A program made the position numbers and the translations under genes. 64,000 nucleotides of DNA, from the NCBI GenBank assembly GCA_902771725.1, contig CACXXT010000001.1, forward strand, positions 1 through 64,000, given 5' to 3'. A model generated the notes under the pieces. The model was not told the DNA's origin. It searched no databases and was given only the letters and a program-made list of their open reading frames with translations. Of this stretch, positions 42,652 through 52,039 are shown piece by piece. Every line of letters begins with the position of its first letter. Within the stretch, counting starts at the first letter, position 1. The stretch comes from an uncultured Bacteroidales bacterium. Lineage in GTDB: Bacteria > Bacteroidota > Bacteroidia > Bacteroidales > Bacteroidaceae.

Positions 42652-43578
42652 ATGCGAACCTATTGGAACACTCATCGCGGCTTGCACACGCTGGAACAGT
42701 GGCAGCCAAATTGCTGGGTACAGGTAACGTGCCCCACCAGCGACGACGCAGATTTCCTGCAGAACGATCTTAAGATTCCCGATTACTTCCTCGGCGACAT
42801 CGCCGATACGGAAGAGCGTGCCCGTTACGACTACGACGACGGCTGGATCCTCATCATCCTCCGCATTCCGTATGTAAAAGAGGTGAAATCACGCACCCCT
42901 TACACGACCATTCCCCTGGGTATCATCCTCAAAGGCGATGTCTGCATCACCGTCTGCAACTACGAGACGAACCTGATGATTGACTTCGTGACCTACCAGC
43001 AGAAGCGCGGACTGGGATTCACGGACTCCGTGGACATGGTCTTCCGCCTCTTCCTCTGCGCCGCCGTATGGTACCTGAAGCGTCTGAAGCAGATCAATGC
43101 CCGAATCGAAGCCGCCAAACAGCACCTCGACCGCAAGATTGATAACGTCGACCTCATCAACCTCAGCCGCCTGCAGGACAGCCTCACCTACTTTGCCACT
43201 TCCATCCGCGGCAACGAGACGCTGCTCTCAAAGTTGAAGTTCAAGCTGCCCGTCGACGAGCTCGATGCCGACCTCATCGAAGACGTCACCATCGAGATGA
43301 ACCAGGCACGCGAGACCACCGGTATCTACGCCAACATCCTGGACTCGATGATGGAGACCTACGCCAGCATCATCAACAACAATATGTCCACCGTGATGAA
43401 GACCCTGACCATCATCACGTTGTTCATGATGGTGCCCACGCTGGTTGCCAGTTTCTTCGGCATGAACCTTATCAATGGAATGGAGAACCAAGCATTCGGT
43501 TTTCTCATCGCTATTACCATCTCTGTGGTCCTCACAGCACTCTTCTGGTGGTATTCGAAGCGAGAATCATGGATATAA
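42652..43578 (+). CDS. corA: CorA-family magnesium/metal ion channel
   Basis: 308 residues. Cytoplasmic funnel domain, long stalk helix (LSRLQDSLTYFATSIRGNET), two C-terminal transmembrane helices and the signature GMN after the first (MMVPTLVASFFGMNLINGME), then FGFLIAITISVVLTALFWWY. Homopentameric Mg2+ uptake channel of the inner membrane. Long leader upstream, but no recognisable M-box riboswitch. Confidence 0.93.
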   Translation: MRTYWNTHRGLHTLEQWQPNCWVQVTCPTSDDADFLQNDLKIPDYFLGDIADTEERARYDYDDGWILIILRIPYVKEVKSRTPYTTIPLGIILKGDVCITVCNYETNLMIDFVTYQQKRGLGFTDSVDMVFRLFLCAAVWYLKRLKQINARIEAAKQHLDRKIDNVDLINLSRLQDSLTYFATSIRGNETLLSKLKFKLPVDELDADLIEDVTIEMNQARETTGIYANILDSMMETYASIINNNMSTVMKTLTIITLFMMVPTLVASFFGMNLINGMENQAFGFLIAITISVVLTALFWWYSKRESWI

Positions 43579-43683
43579 GTTGAAAAACTTGCAAAAAAGT
43601 TAGGCCATTCCGATTATTTTGTGTTAATTTGCTGCGCCTTAGGGCGCAAATGAACCATAACAGCTACTTAAACCGTAAGCAAA

Positions 43684-45714
43684 ATGACTGAAACCAACGA
43701 ACTGCAGCCCACCCTCGAGAACGAGGCTCAGGCAGCGGAAGTACAGACAACGCCTGCGCCCGACACAAAGACGCAGGCCGAAGAGACCACAACCCAAGAA
43801 ACAGCTGCAGAGACCGAAGCACCTGCCGAGGAACCTGTAGCAGCCGAAGCACCCGCGGAGGAAGCACCCACAGAGGAGCCCGCAGAAGAAGCACCTGCAG
43901 AGGAGCCTGCTGCGGAAGCACCCGCTGCTGAGGAGGCATCCGCTGAGGACGCTGCCGCACATCCCGTCTACGAGACCAAGGAACAGGTCGTCGACAGACT
44001 GCGCGAAATCCAGGATGAAAACGACGGCGGCGACAAGAACGAGCTGGACCTCCTGAAGCAAGTGTTCTACAAGCTACACAAAGCCGCACAGATGGCTGCC
44101 CGCAACGCCTTCATCGAGGAAGGCGGACAGCCCGAAGACTGGCGTGCCGAGGTCGATGGTGCAGAGGAGAACTTCAAGGCTATCATGGCAAGCATCCGTC
44201 AGCGTAGAGCTGAGATTGCAGAAGCCGTGGAGAAGCAGAAGGCCGAGAACCTCGAGAAGAAACTTGCGATCATCGAGCGTATCAAGGAACTGGTCACTTC
44301 GCCCGAAGAGGTTAGTCAGAACTTCGACGAGTTTAAGCAGCTGCAAGCTGAATGGAAGGAAATCGGAGCCGTACCCGCAGAGCGCGCTACGGAAATCTGG
44401 AAGACATACCAGCACTACGTGGAGCAGTTCTACGACCTGCTGAAGTTGAACAGCGAAGCCCGCGAGTACGATTTCCGCAAGAACCTTGCCGCCAAGGAAC
44501 GCCTCATCGAACTGGCCGAAAAACTGGCTGATGAGGACGATGTCATCACCGCCTTCAACAAGCTGCAAAGCCTGCACGCTGAATATAAGGAGATAGGTCC
44601 TGTTGCCAAGGAACTGCGCGACCAGATCTGGGAGCGCTTCAAGGCTGCCAGCACCATCATCAACAAGCGTCATCAGGAACACTTCGAAGCCATCAAGGCC
44701 CGCGAGGAGGAAAACCTCCAAAAGAAGACGGCTCTCTGCGAGCAAGTGGAGGACATCAAGCTCGATGAACTCACTTCTTTCGCACAGTGGGAAGAGAAGA
44801 CCAAGGAAGTCATTGCCCTGCAGGCTGAATGGAAGACCATCGGTTTTGCCAGCCACAAGCAGAACAACCTCATCTTCGACCGATTCCGCGCTGCCTGCGA
44901 CCGCTTCTTCACCGCCAAGGCAGAGTTCTACAAAGGTATCAAGGACGAGCAGAGCGAGAACCTCGAAGCCAAGCGTAAGCTGGTGGAGGAGGCCGAGTCC
45001 CTACAGGAGAGCACCGAGTGGCGCCGCACCGCCGACCGCCTCATCGAGCTCCAGAAGCAGTGGAAGACCATCGGTGCCGTACCCCGCAAGTACAGCGAGC
45101 AGCTGTGGAAACGCTTCACCGCTGCATGCGATAAGTTCTTCGAAGCCCGCCAGGCTGCTACCGCCGATCAGCGCAACGAGGAGCGCGAGAACCTCGAAGC
45201 CAAGCGCAGCATCATTGAGCAGCTGCGGGCTCTGGTCGAAGACGCAGCCGATGCCACACTCGACAAAGTGAAGGAACTGCAAGCCCAGTGGAATGAAATC
45301 GGACACGTACCCTTCCGCGAGAAGGATCGTCTGTTCAAGGAGTACCGCAGTCTGGCCGACGAGCTCTACAAGCGCTTCGGTGCCAGCCAGGCTCGTCGCC
45401 GCCTCGAAGGTTTCCAGAAGAGTGTGCGTCAGGCTGTGGCTAAGGGTGAGAGCACCCTGGCTCGTGAGCGCGAGCGCCTGCTCCGCGTCTTCGAAGCCCG
45501 CAAAGCAGAAATCCAGACCTACGAGAACAACCTCAACTTCCTCAACGCCACCTCCAAGAGCGGCAACAGCCTCGTGGCAGAGATGAACCGCAAGGTCGAG
45601 AAGCTGCGCGAAGAACTGGACCTGCTGGCAAGCAAGATCAAGGCTCTGGAAGTCGAGATGCGTGCTCCGAAGCAGGACGAGAGCGCAGAGGCTGCTGAAA
45701 ACACAGAGGCCTAA
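43684..45714 (+). CDS. DUF349 repeat protein
   Basis: 676 residues, soluble. Residues ~20-92 are an Ala/Glu/Pro-rich low-complexity tail (EEPVAAEAPAEEAPTEEPAE). The rest carries about five DUF349 three-helix repeats marked by LQAEWKEIGAVPAERATEIW, LHAEYKEIGPVAKELRDQIW, LQAEWKTIGFASHKQNNLIF, LQKQWKTIGAVPRKYSEQLW and LQAQWNEIGHVPFREKDRLF. Function not established; common in Bacteroidetes. Its stop codon overlaps that of convergent folA. Confidence 0.88.
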   Translation: MTETNELQPTLENEAQAAEVQTTPAPDTKTQAEETTTQETAAETEAPAEEPVAAEAPAEEAPTEEPAEEAPAEEPAAEAPAAEEASAEDAAAHPVYETKEQVVDRLREIQDENDGGDKNELDLLKQVFYKLHKAAQMAARNAFIEEGGQPEDWRAEVDGAEENFKAIMASIRQRRAEIAEAVEKQKAENLEKKLAIIERIKELVTSPEEVSQNFDEFKQLQAEWKEIGAVPAERATEIWKTYQHYVEQFYDLLKLNSEAREYDFRKNLAAKERLIELAEKLADEDDVITAFNKLQSLHAEYKEIGPVAKELRDQIWERFKAASTIINKRHQEHFEAIKAREEENLQKKTALCEQVEDIKLDELTSFAQWEEKTKEVIALQAEWKTIGFASHKQNNLIFDRFRAACDRFFTAKAEFYKGIKDEQSENLEAKRKLVEEAESLQESTEWRRTADRLIELQKQWKTIGAVPRKYSEQLWKRFTAACDKFFEARQAATADQRNEERENLEAKRSIIEQLRALVEDAADATLDKVKELQAQWNEIGHVPFREKDRLFKEYRSLADELYKRFGASQARRRLEGFQKSVRQAVAKGESTLARERERLLRVFEARKAEIQTYENNLNFLNATSKSGNSLVAEMNRKVEKLREELDLLASKIKALEVEMRAPKQDESAEAAENTEA

Positions 45715-46202
45715 GCGCGCGCGTAATTAATAAAGGTATATGCAAAGGCATGACGCTCATCAGCGTCGTGCCTTTCTTCTTGTTCCACCTTCCAGTCTGC
45801 AGGATTCAGCCAGGGGAAGAACACATCGGCCCGCTGAGGGGTATCGTGCACCAGCGTCAAGCAGAGTTTGTCGGCCTTCCTGAGCGCTTCGGCATAAACA
45901 CTGGCTCCGCCGATGACAAACACCTCCTCGTCTGTGCCGCAAGTTGCCAGTGCCGCTTCCAGTGAAGGGAACACCTCCGTGGCGGGAGCTTCGAAAGAGG
46001 TGTTGTGCGAGAGCACGATGTTCCTGCGATTAGGCAAGGCTCCCTTGGGCAACGACTCGTAGGTGCGACGCCCCATCACGATGGTATGACCGGTCGTCAG
46101 CGCCTTGAAACGTTTCAAGTCGTTCGGCAACCAGTACAGAAGTTTGTTCTCCAATCCGATGGCACCGTTCTCTGCCACCGCTGCTATCAGGGAAAGTATC
46201 AT
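45711..46202 (-). CDS. folA: Dihydrofolate reductase
   Basis: 163 residues, typical length. ILSLIAAVAENGAIGLENKL, LYWLPNDLKRFKALTTGHTI with the active-site Asp, VMGRRTYESLP and EEVFVIGGASVYAEAL are the DHFR motifs. Downstream of thyA on the same strand, so dUMP methylation and folate recycling are coupled in one operon. The 57-bp spacer to thyA consists of TTAATTCATTAATACGTTAA-type words. Ends on a stop shared with DUF349 (CTAA). Confidence 0.95.
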   Translation of the reverse strand: MILSLIAAVAENGAIGLENKLLYWLPNDLKRFKALTTGHTIVMGRRTYESLPKGALPNRRNIVLSHNTSFEAPATEVFPSLEAALATCGTDEEVFVIGGASVYAEALRKADKLCLTLVHDTPQRADVFFPWLNPADWKVEQEERHDADERHAFAYTFINYARA

Positions 46203-46259
46203 AACGCAGGAGTTAATTCATTAATACGTTAACACGCAGTCCGTTAGCCCATTAGGCAA

Positions 46260-47054
46260 TCACACAGCCACATCAGCCTTGATATGCGGCCAGGGGTCGT
46301 AGCCTTCCAGCTGGAAGTCCTCGTAGCGGAAGTCCAGGAGATCTTTCACGTCAGGGTTCAGCACCATTCGCGGCAGCTGTCGAGGCTCGCGGGTCAGCTG
46401 CAGGTGTGCCTGCTCCAGGTGGTTGAGATAGAGGTGCGTGTCGCCCGTGGTGTGGATGAACTCACCTGCCTGAAGTCCCGTCACCTGCGCCATCATCTGC
46501 AGCAACAAGGCATAGCTGGCGATGTTGAAGGGCACGCCGAGGAATGTGTCGGCACTCCGCTGATAAAGCTGCAGCGAGAGACGCCCGTCGGCAACGTAGA
46601 ACTGAAACAGCGTGTGGCAGGGCGGCAGAGCCATCTTGTTCACCTCCGCCACGTTCCATGCCGAGACAATCATCCGACGGGAGTCGGGATGGTGCTTGAT
46701 GAGGTCCACGACATTGGCTATCTGGTCTATGGTGCCTCCGTCGTAGTCTGGCCACGAACGCCACTGATGTCCGTAGATGGGTCCCAGCTCACCATTCTCG
46801 TCGGCCCATTCATCCCAGATTGTCACCTTGTTATCATGCAGATACTGGATATTCGTATCGCCCTTCAGGAACCAGAGCAATTCATGAATGATGCTGCGCA
46901 GATGCAGTTTCTTGGTGGTCAGCAGGGGGAAACCGTCGGCCAGGTCGAAGCGCATCTGATGACCGAAGATGCTCTTGGTGCCCGTTCCCGTCCGATCTGT
47001 CTTCACAGCACCCTCATCGAGGATGCGTTGCAGGAGGTTTAAGTACTGTTTCAT
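46260..47054 (-). CDS. thyA: Thymidylate synthase
   Basis: 264 residues from the ATG at 47054 ([20 protein letters not shown]). Catalytic Cys in [20 protein letters not shown], phosphate-binding Arg in [18 protein letters not shown] and [20 protein letters not shown] identify ThyA. Makes dTMP from dUMP with methylene-THF, then folA regenerates THF. An upstream in-frame ATG (47081) lies within the promoter's -7 box. Confidence 0.96.
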   Translation of the reverse strand: MKQYLNLLQRILDEGAVKTDRTGTGTKSIFGHQMRFDLADGFPLLTTKKLHLRSIIHELLWFLKGDTNIQYLHDNKVTIWDEWADENGELGPIYGHQWRSWPDYDGGTIDQIANVVDLIKHHPDSRRMIVSAWNVAEVNKMALPPCHTLFQFYVADGRLSLQLYQRSADTFLGVPFNIASYALLLQMMAQVTGLQAGEFIHTTGDTHLYLNHLEQAHLQLTREPRQLPRMVLNPDVKDLLDFRYEDFQLEGYDPWPHIKADVAV

Positions 47055-47078
47055 GCTCTTTTTAAAAGATTTCGGGCG

Positions 47079-47116
47079 CAAAGTTAGTGATAATTCCCGA
47101 TTTATCGTTAACTTTG
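47079..47116. promoter_or_regulatory. Divergent promoters of thyA and the rsmF-like gene
   Basis: Minus-strand TAACTTTG at 47086-47079 (for thyA) and plus-strand TAACTTTG at 47109-47116 (for rsmF-like), 22 bp apart. The plus box ends 4 bp before the ATG at 47121, implying a leaderless mRNA. Confidence 0.65.
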
Positions 47117-47120
47117 CGCC

Positions 47121-48470
47121 ATGAATTTACCAAAAGACTTCGAAAAGTACTTCCTTTGCCACTGGAAAGAGGAAGATGTGGCAGCACTCATCAGCGGTCT
47201 GGATGCCAAACCGGCCACAAGCATTCGTCTGAACCCCAGGCGTCTGCCGCCCGATGCAGAGCCAGCCGGTGCCGATGGTCGTGTGCCTTGGTGCCCGGAG
47301 GGTGTCTATCTGAAGGAGCGCCCCGCCTTCACTGCCGACCCGCTGCTTCACGCCGGTGCCTACTACGTGCAGGAGGCTTCCTCCATGTTCCTTGCTCACG
47401 TGCTGCGCAGCCTCAGCCCCTCTCCACGTCTCGCGCTGGATCTCTGCGCTGCTCCTGGCGGCAAGAGCACCCTGCTCCGCAACCTTCTTCCCGACGAGTG
47501 TCTGCTCGTCTCCAACGAGCCCAACCGCCCTCGTTGTCAAGTACTTGCAGAGAACCTTGCCAAATGGGGACATCCTCACGTCCTTGTCACTCAAGCCTAC
47601 GCGGCCGACCTCGCCAGTGCTGTTCGCGATGCTCAGTTCTCCCTTCCCGGCTCCCCGTTCCCCCCTTCCACCTCTTTCGGTCTCATCCTCGCCGACGTCC
47701 CCTGCTCCGGCGAAGGCATGATGCGCAAGGAAGCTGAGGCCATAGCGCAGTGGTCGCCAGCCTTCGTCGCTGAGTGCGCAGCATTGCAGCGCAGCATCAT
47801 TGCTGATATCTGGCCTGCCCTTGCCCCCGGCGGCATCCTTATTTATAGCACATGTACCTTCAACCCTGAAGAAGACGAAGGAAATGTTGAATGGATTGCC
47901 AGCGAGCTCGGTGCCGAAGTCCTGCAGATTCCCATTGACTCCGCCTGGAACATCCGTGGCGACCTTCGCTCCACAGGCTCCTCATCCCCAGACGGATGCG
48001 GTATCACAGGCAATCGTTCCCTTCCCTGCCACCACTTCCTTCCCGGTCAAGTCCGCGGCGAAGGATTCTTCCTCGCAGTCCTCCGTAAGCATGGCACTCC
48101 CGAGGAGATTGAGTTCTGTGGTCTTTCTGACGGGGAAGCTTATCTCTCCAAAAAGAAAAAAGCTAAGAAGAAGGAGCGCAACCGCCCTGCAGTTCCCGCC
48201 TTTCCCATCCTGCCAACCAACCAGTTGGACCAGGAGGGAGCGCCGCTCGTGGAACTCTCTCTCGCCGATTCCATCCGTTATCTCCAGCGCGAAGCACTCA
48301 TCCTTCCGCCCGAAACTCCTCGCGGCATCGTGCAGGTCTGCTATCGCGGGCAGCGTCTTGGCCTGATGAATAACCTTGGCAATCGAGCCAACAACCTCTA
48401 TCCCAAGGAGTGGCGAATCCGCAGCAGCTTTGTCTCTCCATCTTCCCTCTTTGATGCAGTTCAGGCATAG
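47121..48470 (+). CDS. RsmF/NSUN-type rRNA (cytosine-C5) methyltransferase
   Basis: 449 residues. PUA-like N-part ([20 protein letters not shown]), SAM site [31 protein letters not shown] (motif IV Cys) and [18 protein letters not shown] (motif VI catalytic Cys), C-terminal RNA-binding region ([20 protein letters not shown]). Methylates rRNA cytosine at C5. A Ser/Pro stretch near residues 173-188 ([16 protein letters not shown]) is encoded by a CT-rich run unlike the surroundings. Confidence 0.9.
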   Translation: MNLPKDFEKYFLCHWKEEDVAALISGLDAKPATSIRLNPRRLPPDAEPAGADGRVPWCPEGVYLKERPAFTADPLLHAGAYYVQEASSMFLAHVLRSLSPSPRLALDLCAAPGGKSTLLRNLLPDECLLVSNEPNRPRCQVLAENLAKWGHPHVLVTQAYAADLASAVRDAQFSLPGSPFPPSTSFGLILADVPCSGEGMMRKEAEAIAQWSPAFVAECAALQRSIIADIWPALAPGGILIYSTCTFNPEEDEGNVEWIASELGAEVLQIPIDSAWNIRGDLRSTGSSSPDGCGITGNRSLPCHHFLPGQVRGEGFFLAVLRKHGTPEEIEFCGLSDGEAYLSKKKKAKKKERNRPAVPAFPILPTNQLDQEGAPLVELSLADSIRYLQREALILPPETPRGIVQVCYRGQRLGLMNNLGNRANNLYPKEWRIRSSFVSPSSLFDAVQA

Positions 48471-48524
48471 GCAGGTTGCAGTCGAGAGATAATCAAGTTG
48501 CATCAAGGAACAATACGGTTGCGT

Positions 48525-48612
48525 CCGTTGTTCCATCGCCATGGAACCGTTGTTCCATCGCCATGGAACCATTGTTCCATCACCATGGAACCATTGTTCC
48601 ATCACCATGGAA
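48525..48612. repeat. Four tandem 22-bp palindromes between convergent genes
   Basis: Units at 48525, 48547, 48569 and 48591, each CCRTTGTTCCATCRCCATGGAA. Every unit holds TTCCATCGCCATGGAA (or with A at the centre), a 6-bp inverted repeat. Units 1-2 and 3-4 are pairwise identical. Lies between the rsmF-like and rsmA stops. Confidence 0.92.
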
Positions 48613-48640
48613 CAACGAAGATTCATATACATTTCAGATG

Positions 48641-49444
48641 TCACTCCCGGATATGCTCCGCCACACGAGTAGTCAAGTCCACAAACTGAGCTATGCTCAG
48701 CTGCTCTGGCCGCAAGTTGAAAAGGGGATCGGCGAGGAAAGCAGCGTGGTCTGCAGCAGGCGCCAATTCATTGAGCAGTGGGCGGATGTTGTTGCGCAAG
48801 GTCTTGCGGCGCTGGTTGAACGTGGTTTTCACCACCTTTTTAAATAAGGTGTCGTCGCAGCCGAGGTCTCGTGTGTCGTTGCGCACCATCCGGATGACTG
48901 CCGAGCGCACTTTGGGAGGTGGATTGAAGACTCCAGGTTCGACCGTGAAGAGATATTCGGGCGTATACCACGCCTGAATGAGGACGCTGAGGATTCCGTA
49001 GGCCTTGGTGCCCGGGCGAGCACAAATGCGGTCGGCCACCTCCTTCTGAATCATACCCGTGCAGCAGGGTATCAGTTCCTTGTTGTCCAGCATCTTGAAG
49101 AAAATCTGGCTGCTGATGTTGTAAGGGTAGTTGCCCGTGAGCACAAAAGGTTGTCCGTCGAAGGTTCGTTCGAGATGCATCTTCAGGAAATCGTCTTCGA
49201 TGATATTGTCCTCCATCTGCGGCCAGGTACGCCGAAGATAGTCCACGGACTCGAAATCCAGTTCAACGACTTTGAGTGGGCGTGGCTTCTGCATGAGGAA
49301 CTGCGTCATGACTCCCATTCCGGGTCCTACTTCCAAAATTGGGAGGTCAGGAAGGGTGTCCACAGTGTCAGCAATGCGTTGTGCAATGCTTAAATCCGTT
49401 AAGAAGTGTTGTCCGAGGAACTTTTTTGGCTTTACTGTACGCAT
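48641..49444 (-). CDS. rsmA: 16S rRNA dimethyladenosine transferase RsmA (KsgA)
   Basis: 267 residues from the ATG at 49444 (MRTVKPKKFLGQHFLTDLSI). SAM motif ILEVGPGMGVMTQFLM and catalytic FVLTGNYPYNISSQIFFKML are intact; C-terminal FNQRRKTLRNNIRPLL is typical. Dimethylates A1518/A1519 of 16S rRNA. Divergent from the flippase-like gene. Confidence 0.95.
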   Translation of the reverse strand: MRTVKPKKFLGQHFLTDLSIAQRIADTVDTLPDLPILEVGPGMGVMTQFLMQKPRPLKVVELDFESVDYLRRTWPQMEDNIIEDDFLKMHLERTFDGQPFVLTGNYPYNISSQIFFKMLDNKELIPCCTGMIQKEVADRICARPGTKAYGILSVLIQAWYTPEYLFTVEPGVFNPPPKVRSAVIRMVRNDTRDLGCDDTLFKKVVKTTFNQRRKTLRNNIRPLLNELAPAADHAAFLADPLFNLRPEQLSIAQFVDLTTRVAEHIRE

Positions 49445-49462
49445 AGTTTCAGAGGAAATCCT

Positions 49463-49481
49463 TAAATTTGCGGCAAAATTA
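49463..49481. promoter_or_regulatory. Overlapping divergent -7 boxes (rsmA / flippase-like gene)
   Basis: Plus-strand TAAATTTG (49463-49470) for the flippase-like gene and minus-strand TAATTTTG (49481-49474) for rsmA are only 3 bp apart, so the two polymerases should exclude each other. Confidence 0.6.
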
Positions 49482-49491
49482 AGGAAAAGAA

Positions 49492-50487
49492 TTGAAAACA
49501 CTACGTTCCATACTGAAAATTCTGCTGCCTTTGGCCCTCGGTGCTGCCATTTTATGGTGGATGTACCGTGGTTTTGACTGGGAAACGTTGCAGACAGCCC
49601 TCACCAGCGAGATGAACTGGACCTGGATGTGGCTGTCGTTCCCTTTCGGCATCCTTGCCCAAGTGTTCCGCGCCCTGCGCTGGCGGCAACTGCTGCGTCC
49701 GCTGGGGGAAAAGGCCCGTGCGCATACAAGCATCAATGCTGTGTTCCTCAGCTATGCCAGTTCGCTGGTCGTTCCTCGTGTGGGCGAAGTGCTGCGCTGC
49801 GGTGTGCTGAAGCGCTACGATGGCTGCAGCTTCACACGTGGAGTGGGCACGGTTGTCACGGAGCGTGTCGTGGATATGGTGATGATTGCCGTGCTGTCCC
49901 TGGCGGTCTTTGTGCTGCAGATACCGGTGTTCATGCGCTTTTTCCACGAGACGGGCCTCACACTGGGCGGCTTCCTAGGCAGTTTCACCACTACGGGTTG
50001 GCTGGTGACGGTGGTCAGTGGAGTGCTGGTGGTGGTCACGGGCGTGCTTCTGCTCCGCCGTTTCCGCTTCATGACGAAGACACGTTCTGTGCTTTCGGAA
50101 CTGACCGAGGGACTGCTCTCCATCCGGAATGTCGACGGGAAAGCAGCCTTCTGGTTCTACAGTTTCGCCATCTGGGCATGCTACTTCCTGCATTTCTATC
50201 TGACGTTCTTCTGCTTCGGTTTCACGTCCGGATTAGGAATGAGTGTGGCGCTGGTAGCTTTCGTGGTAGGCACGTTTGCCGTGCTGGTTCCCACCCCCAA
50301 CGGCGCCGGCCCCTGGCATTTCGCTGTGAAGACCGTGCTGATGCTATATGGCGTTCCCGGCAACGACGGGGCGCTCTTTGCACTTATCGTTCATACCGTG
50401 CAGACGCTGCTCGTGGCAGCTCTCGGGCTCTACGCTGTGGCTGCCCTCGCGTTTACGAAGGAGCAGGCATCATTACCCAATCCGTAA
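49492..50487 (+). CDS. Flippase-like (YbhN/LPG synthase-type) multi-pass membrane protein
   Basis: 331 residues from a TTG start with AAGGAAAAG just upstream as ribosome-binding site. About eight transmembrane helices (LKILLPLALGAAILWWMYRG, VVDMVMIAVLSLAVFVLQIP, VALVAFVVGTFAVLVPTPNG) and the family motifs QVFRALRWRQLLRPLG and YASSLVVPRVGEVLRCGVLK plus VPTPNGAGPWHF. The domain corresponds to the lysylphosphatidylglycerol-synthase membrane part (UPF0104). Lipid or lipid-linked glycan transport is likely; substrate unknown. Confidence 0.87.
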   Translation: MKTLRSILKILLPLALGAAILWWMYRGFDWETLQTALTSEMNWTWMWLSFPFGILAQVFRALRWRQLLRPLGEKARAHTSINAVFLSYASSLVVPRVGEVLRCGVLKRYDGCSFTRGVGTVVTERVVDMVMIAVLSLAVFVLQIPVFMRFFHETGLTLGGFLGSFTTTGWLVTVVSGVLVVVTGVLLLRRFRFMTKTRSVLSELTEGLLSIRNVDGKAAFWFYSFAIWACYFLHFYLTFFCFGFTSGLGMSVALVAFVVGTFAVLVPTPNGAGPWHFAVKTVLMLYGVPGNDGALFALIVHTVQTLLVAALGLYAVAALAFTKEQASLPNP

Positions 50488-50573
50488 ATCCGTAAATCGG
50501 TAACTTTGTAAATCCATCAATCCGTAAATCATTAAATCATAAAATCTTTAAATCATTAAATCTCTAAATCTCT
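50488..50573. repeat. AAATCCGTAAATC-type spacer repeat before pepD
   Basis: The whole gap reads as variants of AAATCCGTAAATC, drifting to AAATCATTAAATC and AAATCTCTAAATCTCT directly before the pepD ATG. Similar words fill the gaps before surE and lpxB. Confidence 0.8.
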
Positions 50574-52028
50574 ATGACCATTCATGACCTAGAGCCGAAA
50601 GCCATCTTCGGCAATTTCTACAAACTGACCCAAGTACCGCGCCCCAGCGGCCACCTCGCAAAGATCCAGCAGTTCCTGCTCGACTGGGCCAAGGAACGCG
50701 GCATCGAAGCCTTCAAGGACGGAGGCGACAACATCGTCATGCGCAAGCCTGCCACCCCAGGTTTCGAGAACCGCAAGTGCTGCACCATGCAGGCACACAT
50801 GGACATGGTGCCCCAGAAGACCGACGAGAGCAACCATAACTTCGAGACCGACCCCATCGAGACGTGGATAGACGGCGAATGGCTGAAAGCCAAAGGCACC
50901 ACACTCGGCTCCGACGACGGTATGGGTGTGGCAGCCATCATGGCTGTCTTCGAGGACAACAGCCTGCAGCACGGACCGCTGGAGGCGCTGATTACTGCCG
51001 ACGAAGAGACCTGCATGTGGGGTGTAAACCACCTTGCTGCCGACACGCTGCACGGCGATATCCTGCTGAACATCGACAACGAGACAGAAGGTGAATTCTG
51101 CATCGGCTCCGCCGGCGGAGTGAACGTCACGGCCACACTCGGTTATCAGGAAGTGGAAACCGACCCGGAGGACATCGCCGTGAAAGTGACCATCAGCGGA
51201 CTGAAGGGCGGACACAGCGGTTTGGAAATCAATCAGGGACGCGCCAACGCCAACAAGCTCATGGCACGCCTCGTTCGCCAGGCCATCCAGGACGACGATG
51301 CCCGCCTCTGCAGCTGGAAGGGCGGCAATATGCGCAACGCCATCCCCCGTACCTCGGAGGTCGTCCTCTCCATCCCCGCAGAGAACGAAGCCGACCTGCA
51401 CGAGCTGGCAGACTACTGCAAGAAGATCTTCACCGACGAATTCCGCGGTGTGGAAGAAGGGGTAGACATCGCCGTAGAGCGTGTGGAACTGCCCGCCAAG
51501 CAAGTGCCACAGGAGGTGCAGGACAACCTCGTCAGCGCCATCCTCGCCTGCCACGACGGAGTGCTGCGCAACATCCCCTCGATTCCTCATGTCGTCGAGA
51601 CCAGCAGCAACCTCGCCATCATCACCATCGGCGAAGGCAAGGCAGAGTTCCTGATCCTCGCCCGCTCCTCCTGCGACAGCCAGCTGGAGTACGAGCAGGA
51701 GATGTTCGAGAGCACTTTCGGCATGGCTGGCATGAAGGTGGAATATGGAGGCGAATACGGTGCCTGGCAGCCCAACTTCGACTCGCCCATCGCCGCCCAG
51801 ATGGCAGCTCTCTACGAGCGTCTCGAGAACAAGCCCGCCAAGGTGGAAGTCGTTCACGCCGGACTGGAGTGCAGCCTCATCGGACAGGTATATCCGAAGA
51901 TGGATCTCATCAGCTTCGGTCCCACGCTCCGCTCGCCGCACACTCCCAACGAGCGCTGCAACATCCCCAGCGTAGGTCGTTTCTGGACGTTCCTGAAGAC
52001 CTTGCTGGCCGAGATTCCTGAGAAGTAA
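50574..52028 (+). CDS. pepD: Aminoacyl-histidine dipeptidase (PepD-like, M20)
   Basis: 484 residues, usual length. Metal-binding motifs: MQAHMDMVPQKTDES (His/Asp), TTLGSDDGMGVAAIMA (bridging Asp), ITADEETCMWGVNHL (Glu pair), then the dimerisation insert (SGLKGGHSGLEINQGRANAN) and VVHAGLECSLIGQVYPKMD. Cytosolic Zn-dependent dipeptidase that cleaves Xaa-His and related dipeptides. Confidence 0.94.
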   Translation: MTIHDLEPKAIFGNFYKLTQVPRPSGHLAKIQQFLLDWAKERGIEAFKDGGDNIVMRKPATPGFENRKCCTMQAHMDMVPQKTDESNHNFETDPIETWIDGEWLKAKGTTLGSDDGMGVAAIMAVFEDNSLQHGPLEALITADEETCMWGVNHLAADTLHGDILLNIDNETEGEFCIGSAGGVNVTATLGYQEVETDPEDIAVKVTISGLKGGHSGLEINQGRANANKLMARLVRQAIQDDDARLCSWKGGNMRNAIPRTSEVVLSIPAENEADLHELADYCKKIFTDEFRGVEEGVDIAVERVELPAKQVPQEVQDNLVSAILACHDGVLRNIPSIPHVVETSSNLAIITIGEGKAEFLILARSSCDSQLEYEQEMFESTFGMAGMKVEYGGEYGAWQPNFDSPIAAQMAALYERLENKPAKVEVVHAGLECSLIGQVYPKMDLISFGPTLRSPHTPNERCNIPSVGRFWTFLKTLLAEIPEK

Positions 52029-52039
52029 GAAAACAAGAA

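Noticed and set aside
48525..48612. CRISPR array
   Set aside because: Units are contiguous palindromes without spacers, and no cas genes are present.
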